From: an uncultured Lachnospiraceae bacterium
Lineage (GTDB): Bacteria > Bacillota > Clostridia > Lachnospirales > Lachnospiraceae
Length of the DNA stretch: 15,750 bases
NCBI GenBank assembly: GCA_910588895.1
Contig: CAJUSS010000083.1
Span: 1 to 15,750, forward strand
Direction of reading: 5' to 3'
The translations under genes and the position numbers were made by a program. Below, piece by piece: positions 15,084-15,750 of this stretch (within the stretch, counting starts at the first letter, position 1; every line of letters starts with the position of its first letter). Below the pieces are notes generated by a model that searched no databases, was not told the DNA's origin, and saw nothing but the letters and a program-made list of their open reading frames with translations.

Positions 15084-15221
15084 CTAAGGCAGGGATACTG
15101 TGCGGATGCTGCCTTCCTTCGTCTTCAATAACGCCGATCTCTGGTGTGCTGCCTCGTTCGCCTTCAGATCAATGACGCAACGTGGATCTTCCGTCTGCAG
15201 GGCGGCTGAACGAGACGGCAC
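15084..15221 (-). CDS. Possible small ORF between the PHP and hydE genes
   Basis: A 45-codon frame starts with GTG one base after the PHP stop codon, with GGAG about nine bases upstream inside the end of the PHP gene, and stops at TAG 84 nt before hydE. The predicted peptide contains DPRCVIDLKANEAAHQR and has no recognised family. It could be a coupled small protein; equally, the 223-nt gap may be non-coding. Confidence 0.2.
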   Translation of the reverse strand: MPSRSAALQTEDPRCVIDLKANEAAHQRSALLKTKEGSIRTVSLP

Positions 15222-15222
15222 A

Positions 15223-15750
15223 TTAGTCCAGCTCCGGTACGCCGACCCCGCTGTCTTCCAATGCTTTCAAAAAGCTTTCCTTGTCCCGGCTGGCGATCAG
15301 CTCCTTTGGGAAATGGATCTCCTCCAGCATCCCGAGGACATGGTCAAACTTCCCTACATCGTACGAGATATGAGCGTCTGTCCCGATGGAGATCTTTACG
15401 CCCAGCTCTGCGCAGCGTTCCGCGATCTTCCTGCATTTGGGGATACAGCCCCCTTTTCCCAGGCCGAAGCTGTGCTCGTTCAGCTCGATCAGTTTATTTC
15501 TCGCCTTTGCCTCCAAAAGGAGGGCATCTGTATCAAAGGACAAGCCCGATCGGCCGATATGTCCCAGGATCAGTACCTTTTTATCCTCTAGGGCTTTCAC
15601 ATACATATCGGTGACCTGGCCGACGGAAGCGTTCCCGGCGTATCGGTCGCCGTGGACGCTGGCGATCACGTAATCCTGCCGGTCCATCACGAACCGGTCC
15701 AGGTCCTTGACCTTTTTGGAATCCATCACCTGCATCATGATGATATATTT
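15223..15750 (-). CDS. PHP-domain phosphatase (YcdX-like), N-terminus outside window
   Basis: C-terminal 175 residues of a metal-dependent phosphoesterase of the PHP superfamily; the frame stays open to the window edge, so the true start lies beyond 15750. Visible family features are VIASVHGDRYAG (with a metal-binding histidine), ILGHIGRSG, LIELNEHSF and ISIGTDAHISYDVGKFD, where the aspartate and histidine are expected trinuclear-metal ligands. FPKELIAS is also typical of YcdX-type proteins. The first PHP motif (HxH) is off the edge. The physiological substrate of this group is poorly defined. It lies upstream of hydE with a 223-nt gap. Confidence 0.87.
   Translation of the reverse strand, partial: KYIIMMQVMDSKKVKDLDRFVMDRQDYVIASVHGDRYAGNASVGQVTDMYVKALEDKKVLILGHIGRSGLSFDTDALLLEAKARNKLIELNEHSFGLGKGGCIPKCRKIAERCAELGVKISIGTDAHISYDVGKFDHVLGMLEEIHFPKELIASRDKESFLKALEDSGVGVPELD

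Noticed and set aside
1..15750. CRISPR arrays, insertion sequences, phage genes or att-type direct repeats flanking the NTPase module
   Set aside because: No regularly spaced repeats, transposase or integrase sequence, or matching long direct repeats at the module edges could be found by eye.

Overview
The window is a densely packed, apparently entirely minus-strand stretch of a GC-rich anaerobic Firmicute. It is most likely a Clostridia/Lachnospiraceae gut bacterium. This rests on inference from gene content (HydE of [FeFe]-hydrogenase maturation, a clostridial-type ZapA, a U32 protein with a DUF3656 region, a SEDS/PBP pair, an esterase/ATP-grasp cluster), strong AGGAGG-type ribosome binding sites and sigma-A-type promoters. 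No database was consulted. No rRNA, tRNA, CRISPR array, insertion sequence or phage gene is visible. No gap between genes exceeds 300 bases; the longest (10523-10770) holds a promoter, a terminator and a small repeat.

Transcription runs from high to low coordinates. At the right edge is the C-terminal part of a YcdX-type PHP phosphatase (15223-15750), then hydE (13962-14999). A good promoter overlapping the hydE stop codon (13937-13965) starts a second unit with a roughly 165-nt leader: two alpha/beta-hydrolase esterases (12999-13766 and 12078-12842) and an ATP-grasp ligase (10771-11967), closed by a strong intrinsic terminator (10635-10667). A near-consensus promoter (10582-10610) then drives ruvA and ruvB (Holliday-junction branch migration). 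Between ruvA and ruvB is a possible 39-residue cysteine-rich ORF.

Directly after ruvB lies the most unusual part of the window. It is a two-gene module made of a small HEPN-like protein (8177-8614) and an 889-residue tandem-NTPase protein (5503-8172) that joins a MinD/ParA-like KGGVGRT P-loop domain to a second, AAA/STAND-like P-loop domain. The module looks AT-richer than its neighbours. It separates ruvB from zapA, genes that I believe are often close together in relatives. Its layout (small putative HEPN effector plus large regulatory NTPase, 4-nt gap) suggests a biological-conflict or phage-defence module, but this is inference.

Downstream, a clear promoter (5369-5397) drives the cell-division and envelope unit: zapA (GTG start), the U32/DUF3656 protein (probable RlhA-like RNA hydroxylase), an FtsW/RodA-type SEDS glycosyltransferase, and a class B penicillin-binding protein that overlaps the SEDS gene by 14 nt and runs off the left edge.
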